Source: Rhizocola hellebori (GTDB lineage Bacteria > Actinomycetota > Actinomycetes > Mycobacteriales > Micromonosporaceae). From it: DNA of 64,000 bases. Positions within the stretch are counted from its first letter, which is position 1. Every line of letters starts with the position of its first letter. Where the stretch lies: the NCBI RefSeq assembly GCF_016862955.1, contig NZ_BONY01000032.1, forward strand, positions 43,827-107,826, given 5' to 3'. The position numbers and the translations under genes are program-made. Shown one piece after another: positions 34,348 through 42,888 of this stretch. Under the pieces are notes generated by a model. It was not told the origin of the DNA and did no database searches. It worked only from the letters and a program-made list of their open reading frames with translations.

Positions 34348-35285
34348 GCATGGCTCCGGCGGGTGAGCAGCAACTGGAATACCGTGAACACCAGGATGAA
34401 GGCCGCGAGAATCATCGACAGAGCCGCTCCATAGCCGAGCTTGAGGTAGGGGAACGAGTTCAGGTACACGTAGAAAACCGAGGTCGCCGTTTCGTTCTGG
34501 GGCTGCCCGGCGGTCATGATGTAGAACTGGTCGAAGGCGAGCAGTGAGCCGATCACACTGACCAGGGTGACCAGCAGCACCGTGCGCATGGTCAGCGGCA
34601 GGATGACGCGGGTGACCCGCTGCCGATAGCTGGCCCCATCTACCTGAGCGGCTTCGGTGATGTCGGTGGGGATCGCTTGAATGGCCCCGACAAACAGGAT
34701 CATCCCGAAACCGATGACCTTCCACACCACCGAGGCGATGATGGCGGCGTTGGAGACGTCGGCATCCACGCCCAGCCACAGCACCGGTTTGGAGATCCAG
34801 CCCAGATCGAGCAGGACCCGGTTCACCAGACCGAAGTCGGTGCTGAAAAGCCAGTACCAGAGCAGGCTCGACACCCCCAGCCCGATCACCACCGGGATGA
34901 AGACCACTGTGCGGGTTACCTTGCGCAGCAAGGAGTTCTGTGACGTGAGGAGCGCGAGAAGGTATCCGCCGATGATGAGCACCGGCGTGATGAGCGCGGT
35001 GTACCAGAGGGTGAACCGGAACGAGACCCAGAACTGGGTGTCCTTGAACGCCCGCTCATAGTTGTCCAGGCCCACGAACCTGGGCGGCGTGATCAGGGAC
35101 CAGTTGTGCAACGACATCCATGCCATCTGGCCCAGCGGGTAGGCCGTGAAGACCAGGACGAAGACCAGAGCCGGTGCCAGGTAGGCGAACCCGACCACGG
35201 CGCTGCGCCGGTTTCTGCGCACGACACCTCCGTCAACTTTGGTGTCCACCGGGCGATGGGCCCGGTGGACACGACGAGCGCTCAT
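34344..35285 (-). CDS. Sugar ABC transporter permease (MalF/UgpA type)
   Basis: A 313-residue membrane protein with a basic N-terminus, six predicted helices and the EAA loop AIPTDITEAAQVDGASYRQRVTRVILP. ATG 35285 lies 14 bases after the binding-protein stop and has only a weak ribosome site; start positions further in are possible because the first 25 residues are poorly conserved in the family. It forms the channel with the adjacent MalG-type permease. Confidence 0.9.
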   Translation of the reverse strand: MSARRVHRAHRPVDTKVDGGVVRRNRRSAVVGFAYLAPALVFVLVFTAYPLGQMAWMSLHNWSLITPPRFVGLDNYERAFKDTQFWVSFRFTLWYTALITPVLIIGGYLLALLTSQNSLLRKVTRTVVFIPVVIGLGVSSLLWYWLFSTDFGLVNRVLLDLGWISKPVLWLGVDADVSNAAIIASVVWKVIGFGMILFVGAIQAIPTDITEAAQVDGASYRQRVTRVILPLTMRTVLLVTLVSVIGSLLAFDQFYIMTAGQPQNETATSVFYVYLNSFPYLKLGYGAALSMILAAFILVFTVFQLLLTRRSHA

Positions 35286-35299
35286 CTTGCTGGGCGACC

Positions 35300-36616
35300 C
35301 TAGGACTGAGCCGCGATGGCTTTCATCTCCTTCTTGCCGTCGGCGATGACGGTGTCGAGATTGTCTTCGCTGTAGTAAGCCCGTTGCAGCAGCTTCAGCC
35401 ACGGACCCTGCGGCGAGTTGATCTGCTCGAAGAAGGTCAACGTATAGGGCGTTCTTCCGACGGTCAGAGCCTTGGCCACGTCCTGCACCAGCGGCTCGGC
35501 TTTGAAGTACTTGTTATCGACCATGTCACTGCGGGTGGTGAGGTTGAGCGCCTTGGCGTAGACCTCGACCTGAACCTCATCCGAGAGCAGGAACTTCATC
35601 ACGTTGACCGCGTCGTTGACCCGCTTGCTGCCCTTCGGCACGACCACCAGGTCGCCGCCGATGAAGGAGGCCGACGAGTTCGGCGCCATCCCGGGAAGCA
35701 GAGCGATGCCGAATTTCATCGTGGGGTTTTGCTCGCGGGCAAGGGTGATGTTGAAGTTGCCGGTGCCCATCATGCCCACCTTGCCAGAACCGAACTGCAG
35801 GTGGAACGTCTCGCCGTTCTCTGTCCGGTCACCGGCGTGCACATTGCCGGACTTGACCATGTCGCGGGTGAATTGGAGCACCTGCTTGACGCCGTCGCCT
35901 ACGAGCGGCTCGTCGCCCGGCCCGGCGGCTTCGATCTTGGCACCGGACGCCCACATCAGGGGACCGACGGTGAAGATGTTGCAGCCGGCGCAGTTGCCCG
36001 GCAGGTAGTAGCCCTTGATGTCCCCGCCCAGGGCGGAGATCTTGTCGGCGTAGCTGCGCAGCTCACCAAGGCTGGTCGGTGGTTTGGTCGGATCGAGACC
36101 GGCGCGGCTGAACAGGTCTTTGTTGTAGAAGAGCGCGGAGACGTCAGCGTAGAGCGGGACACCGAAGAGCCGGTTCTGGTAGGTCGCCACCGTCATGTGG
36201 CCCTTGCTGGCCGTCTTGAGCTCTGACCAATCCTTCAACCGGTCGGTGAGGTCGACCAGCTGCTGCGCCTTCTCGAACTGCGGTGCGTAGATCAGATCCA
36301 TGCCCATCAGATCGGGGACCTCGCCGGACGCGATTCCCTGGGCGATCTTTCCCACCATTTCCGTGTGGGGGATGTAGGTCAGTTTGATCTTGCAGTCGGG
36401 GTTCTTGGTGTTCCACGCCTCGACGAGCATGTCCACCATCTGCTTGTTGCCACCCGAGCGCTCCCACATGGTCAGGTCGCCCTTGCTGGCACATGTCGTG
36501 GTCGCGGCCGGCCCTTCGCCGGCCGTGGGCGGTGCTTCCTCCTGGCTGCAGGCGGCGGCTGCGAGCATCAGCGCCGCTGTGGCCGCCAGGGCGGGCCACC
36601 TGGGACGGGTCCTCAT
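35300..36616 (-). CDS. Sugar ABC transporter substrate-binding lipoprotein
   Basis: A 438-residue lipoprotein with lipobox LAAAAC. The solute-binding family 1 fold is shown by GDLTMWERSGGNKQMVDMLVEAWNTKNPDCKIKLTYI, GEVPDLMGMDLIYAPQFE, PLYADVSALFYNKDLFSRAGLDPTKPPTSLGEL and GKVGMMGTGNFNI. GAGGAG lies about 6-8 bases before ATG 36616, and the longer frame lacks a signal peptide. It heads the operon with two permeases and GH127; the substrate is probably an arabinose- or pectin-derived oligosaccharide. An 18-bp palindrome lies about 75 bp upstream. Confidence 0.93.
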   Translation of the reverse strand: MRTRPRWPALAATAALMLAAAACSQEEAPPTAGEGPAATTTCASKGDLTMWERSGGNKQMVDMLVEAWNTKNPDCKIKLTYIPHTEMVGKIAQGIASGEVPDLMGMDLIYAPQFEKAQQLVDLTDRLKDWSELKTASKGHMTVATYQNRLFGVPLYADVSALFYNKDLFSRAGLDPTKPPTSLGELRSYADKISALGGDIKGYYLPGNCAGCNIFTVGPLMWASGAKIEAAGPGDEPLVGDGVKQVLQFTRDMVKSGNVHAGDRTENGETFHLQFGSGKVGMMGTGNFNITLAREQNPTMKFGIALLPGMAPNSSASFIGGDLVVVPKGSKRVNDAVNVMKFLLSDEVQVEVYAKALNLTTRSDMVDNKYFKAEPLVQDVAKALTVGRTPYTLTFFEQINSPQGPWLKLLQRAYYSEDNLDTVIADGKKEMKAIAAQS

Positions 36617-36689
36617 TGCCACGCTCCTCTGTGTCGAGTGGACCGGGGTGATGTGACCCGGGCCGATGGCAATGTAACCGCTGATGAAT

Positions 36690-36707
36690 ACGATTGCATA
36701 CAATCGT
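36690..36707. promoter_or_regulatory. Operator-like palindrome upstream of the sugar transporter operon
   Basis: ACGATTG-CATA-CAATCGT, perfect 7-bp arms in AT-rich surroundings, 74-91 bases upstream of the binding-protein ATG. It differs from the TTGAAACGTTTCAA site at the lyase gene. The rest of the 216-bp gap up to the next gene shows nothing else I recognise. Confidence 0.6.
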
Positions 36708-36832
36708 TTTCGTTTCGTGACGATGACCGTCCAGTTCGGACGAAGTTAATTCCATGATCGGCTAATGCCGATGCACCGACGGGTGAGCGACAGTTCATGG
36801 GAGTGGCCGCACCCGCCCCCTAGAGTCCGGCC

Positions 36833-39800
36833 ATGCGTTGGGTTGCTCGGGTGGCCGCCAGTGCCGCCGTATTGACGATGCTGATGGTGACATGGCCGCA
36901 GGCTGCACTCGCGGGCCAGGCCGAGGGCGGTCTATCGCTGGAGCTGAAGTCCGCCCGCTCTGCCTACGGCGCGAATGAGCCGGCCCGTCTGACATTGACC
37001 ATAACCAATAATGGTGGTACCGGGTGCCGCCTGGCGAAGACGGCCGAAGGCACCGTGCAGGTGTTGTCGGTGCGCCGCGACGGGCAGGACCTCTCCCCCG
37101 TGCTCAGCCGCAGTTTCTACGAGGACGGCATCAACAGCGCCATCGCGTCGCGGATGACGGAGGCGAAGCCGCAGTCGGCCGTGGAGGTGCCGCTGGTCGG
37201 GTTGCGGGTTCAGGAGGGCACGGTGCTGCGCTCGGTGACCGCGGTCCCGGACGGCACCGGGATGGACGCGCTGTGGCCGATCGGCGAACCCGGCCGGTAC
37301 GAGGTCACCCTCAGCTATGCGGCGCCACCGGTTGCCGGGGCGTGTCCGGGCGTGACCGAGTCCAAGACGGTGAGCTTCACCGTCGGCGAGGCGCAGGATC
37401 AGCGGCCCTGGCTCTGGATCGTGGTCGCCGCGGCGGTACTGCTGCTGGTGCTCGGGCTCGTGGTCGTGCTGCTGCTGCGCAGAAAACATCGCGCATCCGC
37501 GGCCGCGGTGCTGATGCTTGTCGCTCTGGTAGCCGTGGGCGGGGCCACCGGGCGGCCCGCTTTCGCCGACTACGAGGTCGACCCGACCGCCGGGCTCCCC
37601 GTCGACGGCGTGGACTTCAAGGCGGAGGTTGACGCGTGCTTCGCGAAGTTCTCCGCATCCGGCGGCGACCCGGCTGGAATCATGAGCCGGCTCAAGGACC
37701 CGAAGACGCCCAAGGTGAGGATCATCCCGACCACCGGCGGCTCGGACACCTTCGAGACGCCCTTGAGCCCGGCCGGGAAGGGCTCCTCCACCATCACCTG
37801 GAATCCAGTCAACCTTGAGAACTACGAGGGTGATGTGGCGCGGGATCCGTGCTCGGCGCTGTATCACGAGCTGAGTCACGCCGATGACATCTCCAAGGAC
37901 AGCGTGCCCAAAGGCGACTGTGGCGACACCGGCATCAAGACGGCCGAGGTGAAGGCGACCTTCACCGAAAACAAGTACCGCACGGCGAAAGGGCTGCCGC
38001 CGCGCAAGAAGTATGACGGCAAGGACCTGCCGAAGAGTTTGGAGGACTGCAAGAAGCCCAAGAAGAAAACACCGCCCGCCAAGGGTCCGGTGAAGCTTTG
38101 CGAGGGTGCGGGCAAGAACCAGTGCGGCAGCACCAATGGCGACCCGCATCTGGTCACGTTCGACCGCGCCTACTACGACTTCCAGGCGGTGGGCGAATTC
38201 GTGGTGGCCCGATCGACCTCGGGGGATCCGTTGGAGGTGCAGGCCCGGCAGGCGCCGTTGGGCAGCTCGAAGACGGTGTCGATCAATTCGGCCGTGGGCT
38301 TTCGGCTTGGTACCCAGAAAATTGATCTGTCGCTTGTCCAGGGCGTAACCCAGGTACGGCTTGGCGGCGAGCTCCTGGTTGTGCCGCCCGGCGATAAGGC
38401 GCTGCCCGGCGGCGGCAAGCTCACCCGGCGCGAATCCGACCTCAGCTCGGCGGACGGCTATGACGTGCAATGGCCCGACGGTTCGGCGGCCGCGGTGGAC
38501 CAGATCGGCAACTACGGATATCGCCTTCTGCTTCGGCTCGCGGCGGGCCGGGCGGGCAAAGTGCAAGGCCTGCTTGGCAACTTCGACGGCGATCCGGAAA
38601 ACGACATTGCACCGCTGGGCGGCAGCGCGCTGGCCCGGCCGATTTCCTTCGACAAGCTCTATCCCTCCTATGCGGACAGTTGGCGGATCAAGCAGGGCGA
38701 GTCGCTGTTCACCTACGCATCCGGCCAGAGCACCGAAACGTTCACCGATCGTCAGTACCCGCAAAAGCCTTTGGGCATAAGCGATCTCGACGTCTCCAGG
38801 CGCGCCCAGGCGGAGGAGATCTGCCGCTGGGCCGGGGTGACCGACACCTGGCAATTCCTGGAGTGTGTCTTCGATGTCGCGGTGAGCGGGCGGCCCGAAT
38901 TCGCCGTCGGCAGTCTCGGCACCGAGCGGATCGCTCCGCCGCAAGCGGCGCCGATCAGCGCGGCTCCCCTCGCCACCGCTACGCTCGCGGCCGGCACCGG
39001 CGCTCGGCTCACCTTCGCCGGGCGCACCGGGCAGGCGGTGTTCGTCGATGCGATCGCACCGACGATGCTCGATCGATGCTCGCCCTACCGGCTCCTGGAT
39101 CCGGCCGGCAAGTATCTCAACAGTGGCTGCAATATCAATGGAATCGGCCACATCGACCGCACCGAGCTGCCGGCCGATGGCGAATACACGGTGCTGATCG
39201 ACCCGGCCGTGACCGTGGGAAGGGCCACGTTACGGGTCTACCTCGCCAAGGACACAAACACCGACATCGCGCCCAATGGCGCCGCGATGTCGGTGACGAT
39301 CGAGCAGCCGGGATCGGTTGCCCGCTACCGGTTCGCCGGTGTCGCGGGGCAGCGGGTCTTCGTCGATGTGCCCGAAAGCAGCCTGCCCGACCAATGTTCG
39401 CCGCTTCAGCTGCGCGACCCGGCGGACAGGGTGCTTGCCTCGGGCTGTGTCATCAACGGCTCGGGTGACATCGAGGGCACGGTTTTACCCGCCGATGGCA
39501 GCTACACCGTTGTTGTCGACCCCCAGGTGCGGAGCATCGGTACGGCCCAGATCCGGCTTTTCGCGGCCAAGGATCAAACTTCGGCCATTGCCTTGGGCGG
39601 CCAGCCGGTGATCGCGAACGTGACCCAGCCCGGATTGGCGCTTCGGTACCAGTTCAGCGCCACCGCAGGGACATCGGTAACCCTCGACGTCACTGAATCG
39701 ACGCTGCCCGACCAATGTTCGCCGCTGCGGCTGCTCGACCCGGACGGCAAGCAGCTGCGCTCCGGTTGTGTCATCAACGGCAAGGGCGACCTGGCGAAGG

Positions 39801-39889
39801 TGAGCCTGCCGGTGACCGGCACCTACACCATCATCGTCGATCCGTCAGGGGCGGCCACCGGAACGGCGAAGCTCGTGCTCCATCAGTAA
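36833..39889 (+). CDS. Large surface protein: BsuPI-like domain, membrane hairpin, M91-like metallopeptidase, VWD domain, three C-terminal repeats
   Basis: A 1018-residue protein. In order: a signal peptide; an Ig-like domain resembling BsuPI/CARDB (30-190); a membrane segment (193-215); a short basic loop; and a second hydrophobic segment (223-240) ending in a signal-peptidase-like AFA/DYEVD site near 246. A peptidase-like domain follows, with zinc motif HELSH (His345, His349) and a downstream stretch (TAEVKATFTENKYRTAKGLPPRKKY) like M91 peptidases. After a Lys/Pro linker comes a von Willebrand type D domain from about 435 (NGDPHLVTFDRAYYDFQAVGEF, GLLGNFDGDPENDI). Three repeats of about 100 residues with paired Cys (DQCSPL, SGCVINGxGD) end it. 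Role unknown. Confidence 0.7.
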   Translation: MRWVARVAASAAVLTMLMVTWPQAALAGQAEGGLSLELKSARSAYGANEPARLTLTITNNGGTGCRLAKTAEGTVQVLSVRRDGQDLSPVLSRSFYEDGINSAIASRMTEAKPQSAVEVPLVGLRVQEGTVLRSVTAVPDGTGMDALWPIGEPGRYEVTLSYAAPPVAGACPGVTESKTVSFTVGEAQDQRPWLWIVVAAAVLLLVLGLVVVLLLRRKHRASAAAVLMLVALVAVGGATGRPAFADYEVDPTAGLPVDGVDFKAEVDACFAKFSASGGDPAGIMSRLKDPKTPKVRIIPTTGGSDTFETPLSPAGKGSSTITWNPVNLENYEGDVARDPCSALYHELSHADDISKDSVPKGDCGDTGIKTAEVKATFTENKYRTAKGLPPRKKYDGKDLPKSLEDCKKPKKKTPPAKGPVKLCEGAGKNQCGSTNGDPHLVTFDRAYYDFQAVGEFVVARSTSGDPLEVQARQAPLGSSKTVSINSAVGFRLGTQKIDLSLVQGVTQVRLGGELLVVPPGDKALPGGGKLTRRESDLSSADGYDVQWPDGSAAAVDQIGNYGYRLLLRLAAGRAGKVQGLLGNFDGDPENDIAPLGGSALARPISFDKLYPSYADSWRIKQGESLFTYASGQSTETFTDRQYPQKPLGISDLDVSRRAQAEEICRWAGVTDTWQFLECVFDVAVSGRPEFAVGSLGTERIAPPQAAPISAAPLATATLAAGTGARLTFAGRTGQAVFVDAIAPTMLDRCSPYRLLDPAGKYLNSGCNINGIGHIDRTELPADGEYTVLIDPAVTVGRATLRVYLAKDTNTDIAPNGAAMSVTIEQPGSVARYRFAGVAGQRVFVDVPESSLPDQCSPLQLRDPADRVLASGCVINGSGDIEGTVLPADGSYTVVVDPQVRSIGTAQIRLFAAKDQTSAIALGGQPVIANVTQPGLALRYQFSATAGTSVTLDVTESTLPDQCSPLRLLDPDGKQLRSGCVINGKGDLAKVSLPVTGTYTIIVDPSGAATGTAKLVLHQ

Positions 39890-39892
39890 CCG

Positions 39893-42151
39893 TCACAGCA
39901 GCGCGGCCAGCAGATTGGCCGCGCGCTGGGCGCCATCGGTTTCCACTGGCAGGTAAGCCGTTTCGCGACCGATCTGTTTGGCGATGGCATCGGCCAGCAC
40001 CTCGGGCGTCAGCTCGTCGTAGTCGAGCCGCTGCCCGGCGCGGTAGCGGCTCAGCCGGTGGGCCACATGGAAATTCTGCTCGAAGTGATGACGCAGCGGT
40101 ATGTAGAGGAACGGCCGCCCCGAAGCGGTCAGCTCCATGCAGGTCGTCAGTCCACCTTGGACGATGGCCAGGTCGCTGGCAGCCAGATGCCGATAGAGGT
40201 CCGGGACGAAGGCGTGCACCTCCAGACCCCGGCGCGCCCGGATCTTCCCGGCGTCGATCCGTGGCCCGGTGACCACCACCATCCGCAGCCCGGCCACCCG
40301 CTGAGCGGTCTCATCGAACGCCGCCACGACCCGGCGCAGGAGATGCTCGCCAACGCCCGAACCGCCGACGGTCACCACGCAGACCTGCTCGTCGGGCCGA
40401 TAGCCCAGCTGCGCGCGCAAAGCTTCCCGGTCGGCCACCGCGGCCGGGTCGAAACCGGTGACGTAGCCGGCGAAATCGTAGTGCTGCTGCGTCCAATCGC
40501 GAATCAGCGGCAAGCCCGGGCCGAAGGCGCCGCCCACCACATCGTCGGGATTGCCCACGAAAATTGCCTTATCCCTTATCCGTGGGTACCGGGCAATGTG
40601 CTCGATCATCTCGGCGTTGTAGTCCGCTGCCACCAGCGCTTCGCGCTGTCCGCCATCGGGCATGGGCAGGTTGCCCACGAAGTCGGTCATCCAGGCGTAG
40701 CTGAAACGTTTGAGCTCCGGGTTCTCATGTAAGAAATGGTCCACATCCCAGGCCTCATCGCCGATCACCAGGTCGTAGGAGGTCTCCTGCACGACATCAT
40801 GAAAGATCATGAAGTTGGCCACGAGCACCTCGTCCATCCGCCGGATGGCCTCGAAGGCATGCAGGTCATGCTCGCCAGCCTCGTCCTCGATGTGGGCGGA
40901 TTCGTTGGCGAGCCAACGGCTGGCCGGGTGGACGCGCTCGCCGTGCTCGGCCAGCACCCGCGTCACGGGATGCTGGGCGAGCCAATCGATCTGGAGGCCC
41001 GGGTGCCGCTCCCGCAGGGCCGCGGCGATCGCGACGTCACGGCGGGCGTGGCCCAGCCCGATCGGCGACGACAGGTAAAGCACCCGCTTGGGCCGGTGAC
41101 TCCACCGCGCCCAGGTCCGCCCTCGCGCCGGACTCTGCTCCCGCGACACGGCCGGGCTTTGTTCCCGCGACACAGCCGGGCTCTGCTCCCCCGACACGGC
41201 CGGGCTTTGTTCCCGCGACACGGCCGGGCTCTGCCACCACGACAGGGCCGGGAGGAGCCGGGCGGCGAATTCGTGCAGGAGCAGGTTCACCTTCACCGGG
41301 TCGCGGGCGAGCGGGATGTGGCCCGCGCCCCGCATGGCCACCAGCTCCCCGCCGGTCCATTCCGCCATGATCTCGCTGCGCAGCAGGGGGCTTATCCGGT
41401 CTTCGTCGCCATGAATGAACAACATCGGTCTCGTGATGCTCCGGCACCACTCTTCGAAGGCTTGCGGGCCGGGCGCGCTGCGATGGCTGTCGGCGATGAG
41501 CACCGAGCCCGAGGTGTCCCGGCCCCATCCGACGCAGTCCTCGATCTGCTTGGTGGAGTGTGGCTCGCTGAAACATTGGCCGAAGAAGAACCAGAGGAAG
41601 TCGTCGTAGCTGTTCAGGAAGTACTCGCGGTTGTATTTGGCCCAGTGCTCGACGGGATCCGTTGCCAGCAAAGGAACTCCAGACGGTGGCAGCTCCGGCG
41701 CCGGATCGTCGATCTCGATCTGCGGGCGCGGGGCCAGGCCGCGCGTGGGCACCGGAACCGACGATCCGATCAGGACAGCCGCCTCGACCCGGGAGGCGTG
41801 GTTGGCGGCCAGGTCCACCGCCCAGACCGCGGCCATGGAGAGCGCGACCAGCACCGCCCGGTCGGTGCCCGTCGCGTCGAGCACCTTGAGCGCGTAGGCC
41901 ACCTGGGCCTCATGCCCGTAGGCGGACGGGTCGAGCGGACGGTCGGAGCTTCCGTTGCCGGGCCCGTCGTAGGTGACGACCCGGTGATGGCGTGCCAGGT
42001 AAGGGATCTGGCCCTTCCAGAATCGCTTGTGGATGATGGTCCAGGTGGGCATGAGCAGCAGGGTCTGTTCGGCGTCGCCGTAGACCTCGTAGTGGATGCG
42101 CACGCCGTCGTGCTCGACGAAACCTTCGGCGTCCGCGCTGCGTGCCCTCAT
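39893..42151 (-). CDS. Alpha/beta hydrolase-glycosyltransferase fusion
   Basis: A 752-residue two-domain protein. Residues 1-310 are an alpha/beta hydrolase with proposed nucleophile Ser105 in an unusual elbow VLVALSMAAVW (instead of GxSxG), Asp in FIHGDEDRISP and His in RGAGHIPLARDP. A linker of five 8-residue SPAVSREQ-type repeats follows. Residues about 355-752 are a GT-B glycosyltransferase like the MGT/GT28 group (LYLSSPIGLGHARRDVAIAAAL; VCVVTVGGSGVGEHLL; LAIVQGGLTTCMELTASGRPFLYIPL). ATG 42151 has GAGG 8 bases upstream. It is divergent from a TetR gene with two near-identical palindromes between. It could sugar-modify and de-esterify the same small molecule; substrate unknown. Confidence 0.8.
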   Translation of the reverse strand: MRARSADAEGFVEHDGVRIHYEVYGDAEQTLLLMPTWTIIHKRFWKGQIPYLARHHRVVTYDGPGNGSSDRPLDPSAYGHEAQVAYALKVLDATGTDRAVLVALSMAAVWAVDLAANHASRVEAAVLIGSSVPVPTRGLAPRPQIEIDDPAPELPPSGVPLLATDPVEHWAKYNREYFLNSYDDFLWFFFGQCFSEPHSTKQIEDCVGWGRDTSGSVLIADSHRSAPGPQAFEEWCRSITRPMLFIHGDEDRISPLLRSEIMAEWTGGELVAMRGAGHIPLARDPVKVNLLLHEFAARLLPALSWWQSPAVSREQSPAVSGEQSPAVSREQSPAVSREQSPARGRTWARWSHRPKRVLYLSSPIGLGHARRDVAIAAALRERHPGLQIDWLAQHPVTRVLAEHGERVHPASRWLANESAHIEDEAGEHDLHAFEAIRRMDEVLVANFMIFHDVVQETSYDLVIGDEAWDVDHFLHENPELKRFSYAWMTDFVGNLPMPDGGQREALVAADYNAEMIEHIARYPRIRDKAIFVGNPDDVVGGAFGPGLPLIRDWTQQHYDFAGYVTGFDPAAVADREALRAQLGYRPDEQVCVVTVGGSGVGEHLLRRVVAAFDETAQRVAGLRMVVVTGPRIDAGKIRARRGLEVHAFVPDLYRHLAASDLAIVQGGLTTCMELTASGRPFLYIPLRHHFEQNFHVAHRLSRYRAGQRLDYDELTPEVLADAIAKQIGRETAYLPVETDGAQRAANLLAALL
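41127..41258. repeat. 24-bp tandem repeat encoding the interdomain linker
   Basis: Unit starts are at 41127, 41151, 41175, 41199 and 41223, with a partial unit at 41247: an exact 24-bp period, a few substitutions only. It is a multiple of three, so copy-number change keeps both domains in frame. Confidence 0.85.
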
Positions 42152-42170
42152 CTGAAGTCCCTCACAGCTC

Positions 42171-42194
42171 AAATTCGGTCGATCGACCGAATTT
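42171..42194. promoter_or_regulatory. TetR operator 1, perfect 24-bp palindrome
   Basis: A perfectly symmetric 24-bp site with core TTCGGTCGATCGACCGAA, 20 bases upstream of the fusion gene. It is almost certainly bound by the divergent TetR. Confidence 0.85.
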
Positions 42195-42208
42195 CTGTAC
42201 GGTAACAT

Positions 42209-42224
42209 TCGGTCGATCGACCGA
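42209..42224. promoter_or_regulatory. TetR operator 2
   Basis: TCGGTCGATCGACCGA repeats the 16-bp core of operator 1, 34 bp centre to centre. It lies just upstream of the TetR ribosome site. Confidence 0.85.
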
Positions 42225-42241
42225 GCAAGAGGAGCGCCGAG

Positions 42242-42823
42242 GTGGAAACCTCAACCATGATCATGGAGTCGGCCCGGACGTGCCTGCTGGCCGACGGCTA
42301 CGCCGGCCTGTCCACCCGCAAGGTCGCCGATCGGGCCGGGGTTCCCCTCAGCCAGATCCACTATCACTTCGGCGGCAAGCGCGGCATGGTGCTCGCGCTG
42401 CTGGACTACGAGAACCAGCTGCTGGTCGGGCGGCAACGGCAGATGTATGCTGCGACCGCTCCCCTCTGGCAGCGCTACGAACAGGCCTGCGAGTTCCTCG
42501 ACGACGACCTCGCCTCCGGGTATGTGCGGGTGCTGCAGGAGATGGTCGCCGCGGGCTGGTCCGATGATGCTGTGGCCCAACAGGTTTTGGGCATGTTACA
42601 GAGCTGGATGGACCTCCTGGAGACCGTGGCCCGCGAGGCCGAAACCCGCTTCGGCTCACTAGGCCCCTTCACCGCGGCCGATATCGCGACCCTCATCGGC
42701 CTGGCGTTCCTCGGCGGCGAGACGCTGATCCTGTTGGGCGACAACGACTGGACCGAACGAGTCCGGGGCAGCCTGCGCCGGGTCACCGAACTGATCCGGG
42801 CCCTAGAGGAATCCGCCGCTTAA
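42242..42823 (+). CDS. TetR family regulator of the hydrolase-glycosyltransferase gene
   Basis: A 193-residue TetR regulator. The DNA-binding region reads ESARTCLLADGYAGLSTRKVADRAGVPLSQIHYHFGGKRGMVLALL; the ligand domain is helical (AADIATLIGLAFLGGETLILLG). GTG 42242 has AGGAG 7 bases upstream. Two matching palindromes in the 90-bp divergent gap predict autoregulation and control of the fusion gene. The inducer may be the small molecule that the fusion enzyme modifies. Confidence 0.9.
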   Translation: METSTMIMESARTCLLADGYAGLSTRKVADRAGVPLSQIHYHFGGKRGMVLALLDYENQLLVGRQRQMYAATAPLWQRYEQACEFLDDDLASGYVRVLQEMVAAGWSDDAVAQQVLGMLQSWMDLLETVAREAETRFGSLGPFTAADIATLIGLAFLGGETLILLGDNDWTERVRGSLRRVTELIRALEESAA

Positions 42824-42829
42824 AGCTCT

Positions 42830-42849
42830 TGTAAGTCGAAATCTTTACA
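42830..42849. promoter_or_regulatory. Dyad upstream of an ECF sigma gene
   Basis: TGTAA-N10-TTACA, an AT-rich dyad in the 65-bp gap between the TetR stop and the sigma start. Could be a regulator site; half-sites are short. Confidence 0.35.
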
Positions 42850-42888
42850 TGCACCAAGCCCCGTCAGCGGTCGCCGCGAAGCAGGGGC

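Noticed and set aside
36932..39151. 739-residue minus-strand frame under the VWD protein
   Set aside because: Antisense shadow typical of high-GC DNA; no domain, start site or composition like a real protein, while the plus strand has clear domains.
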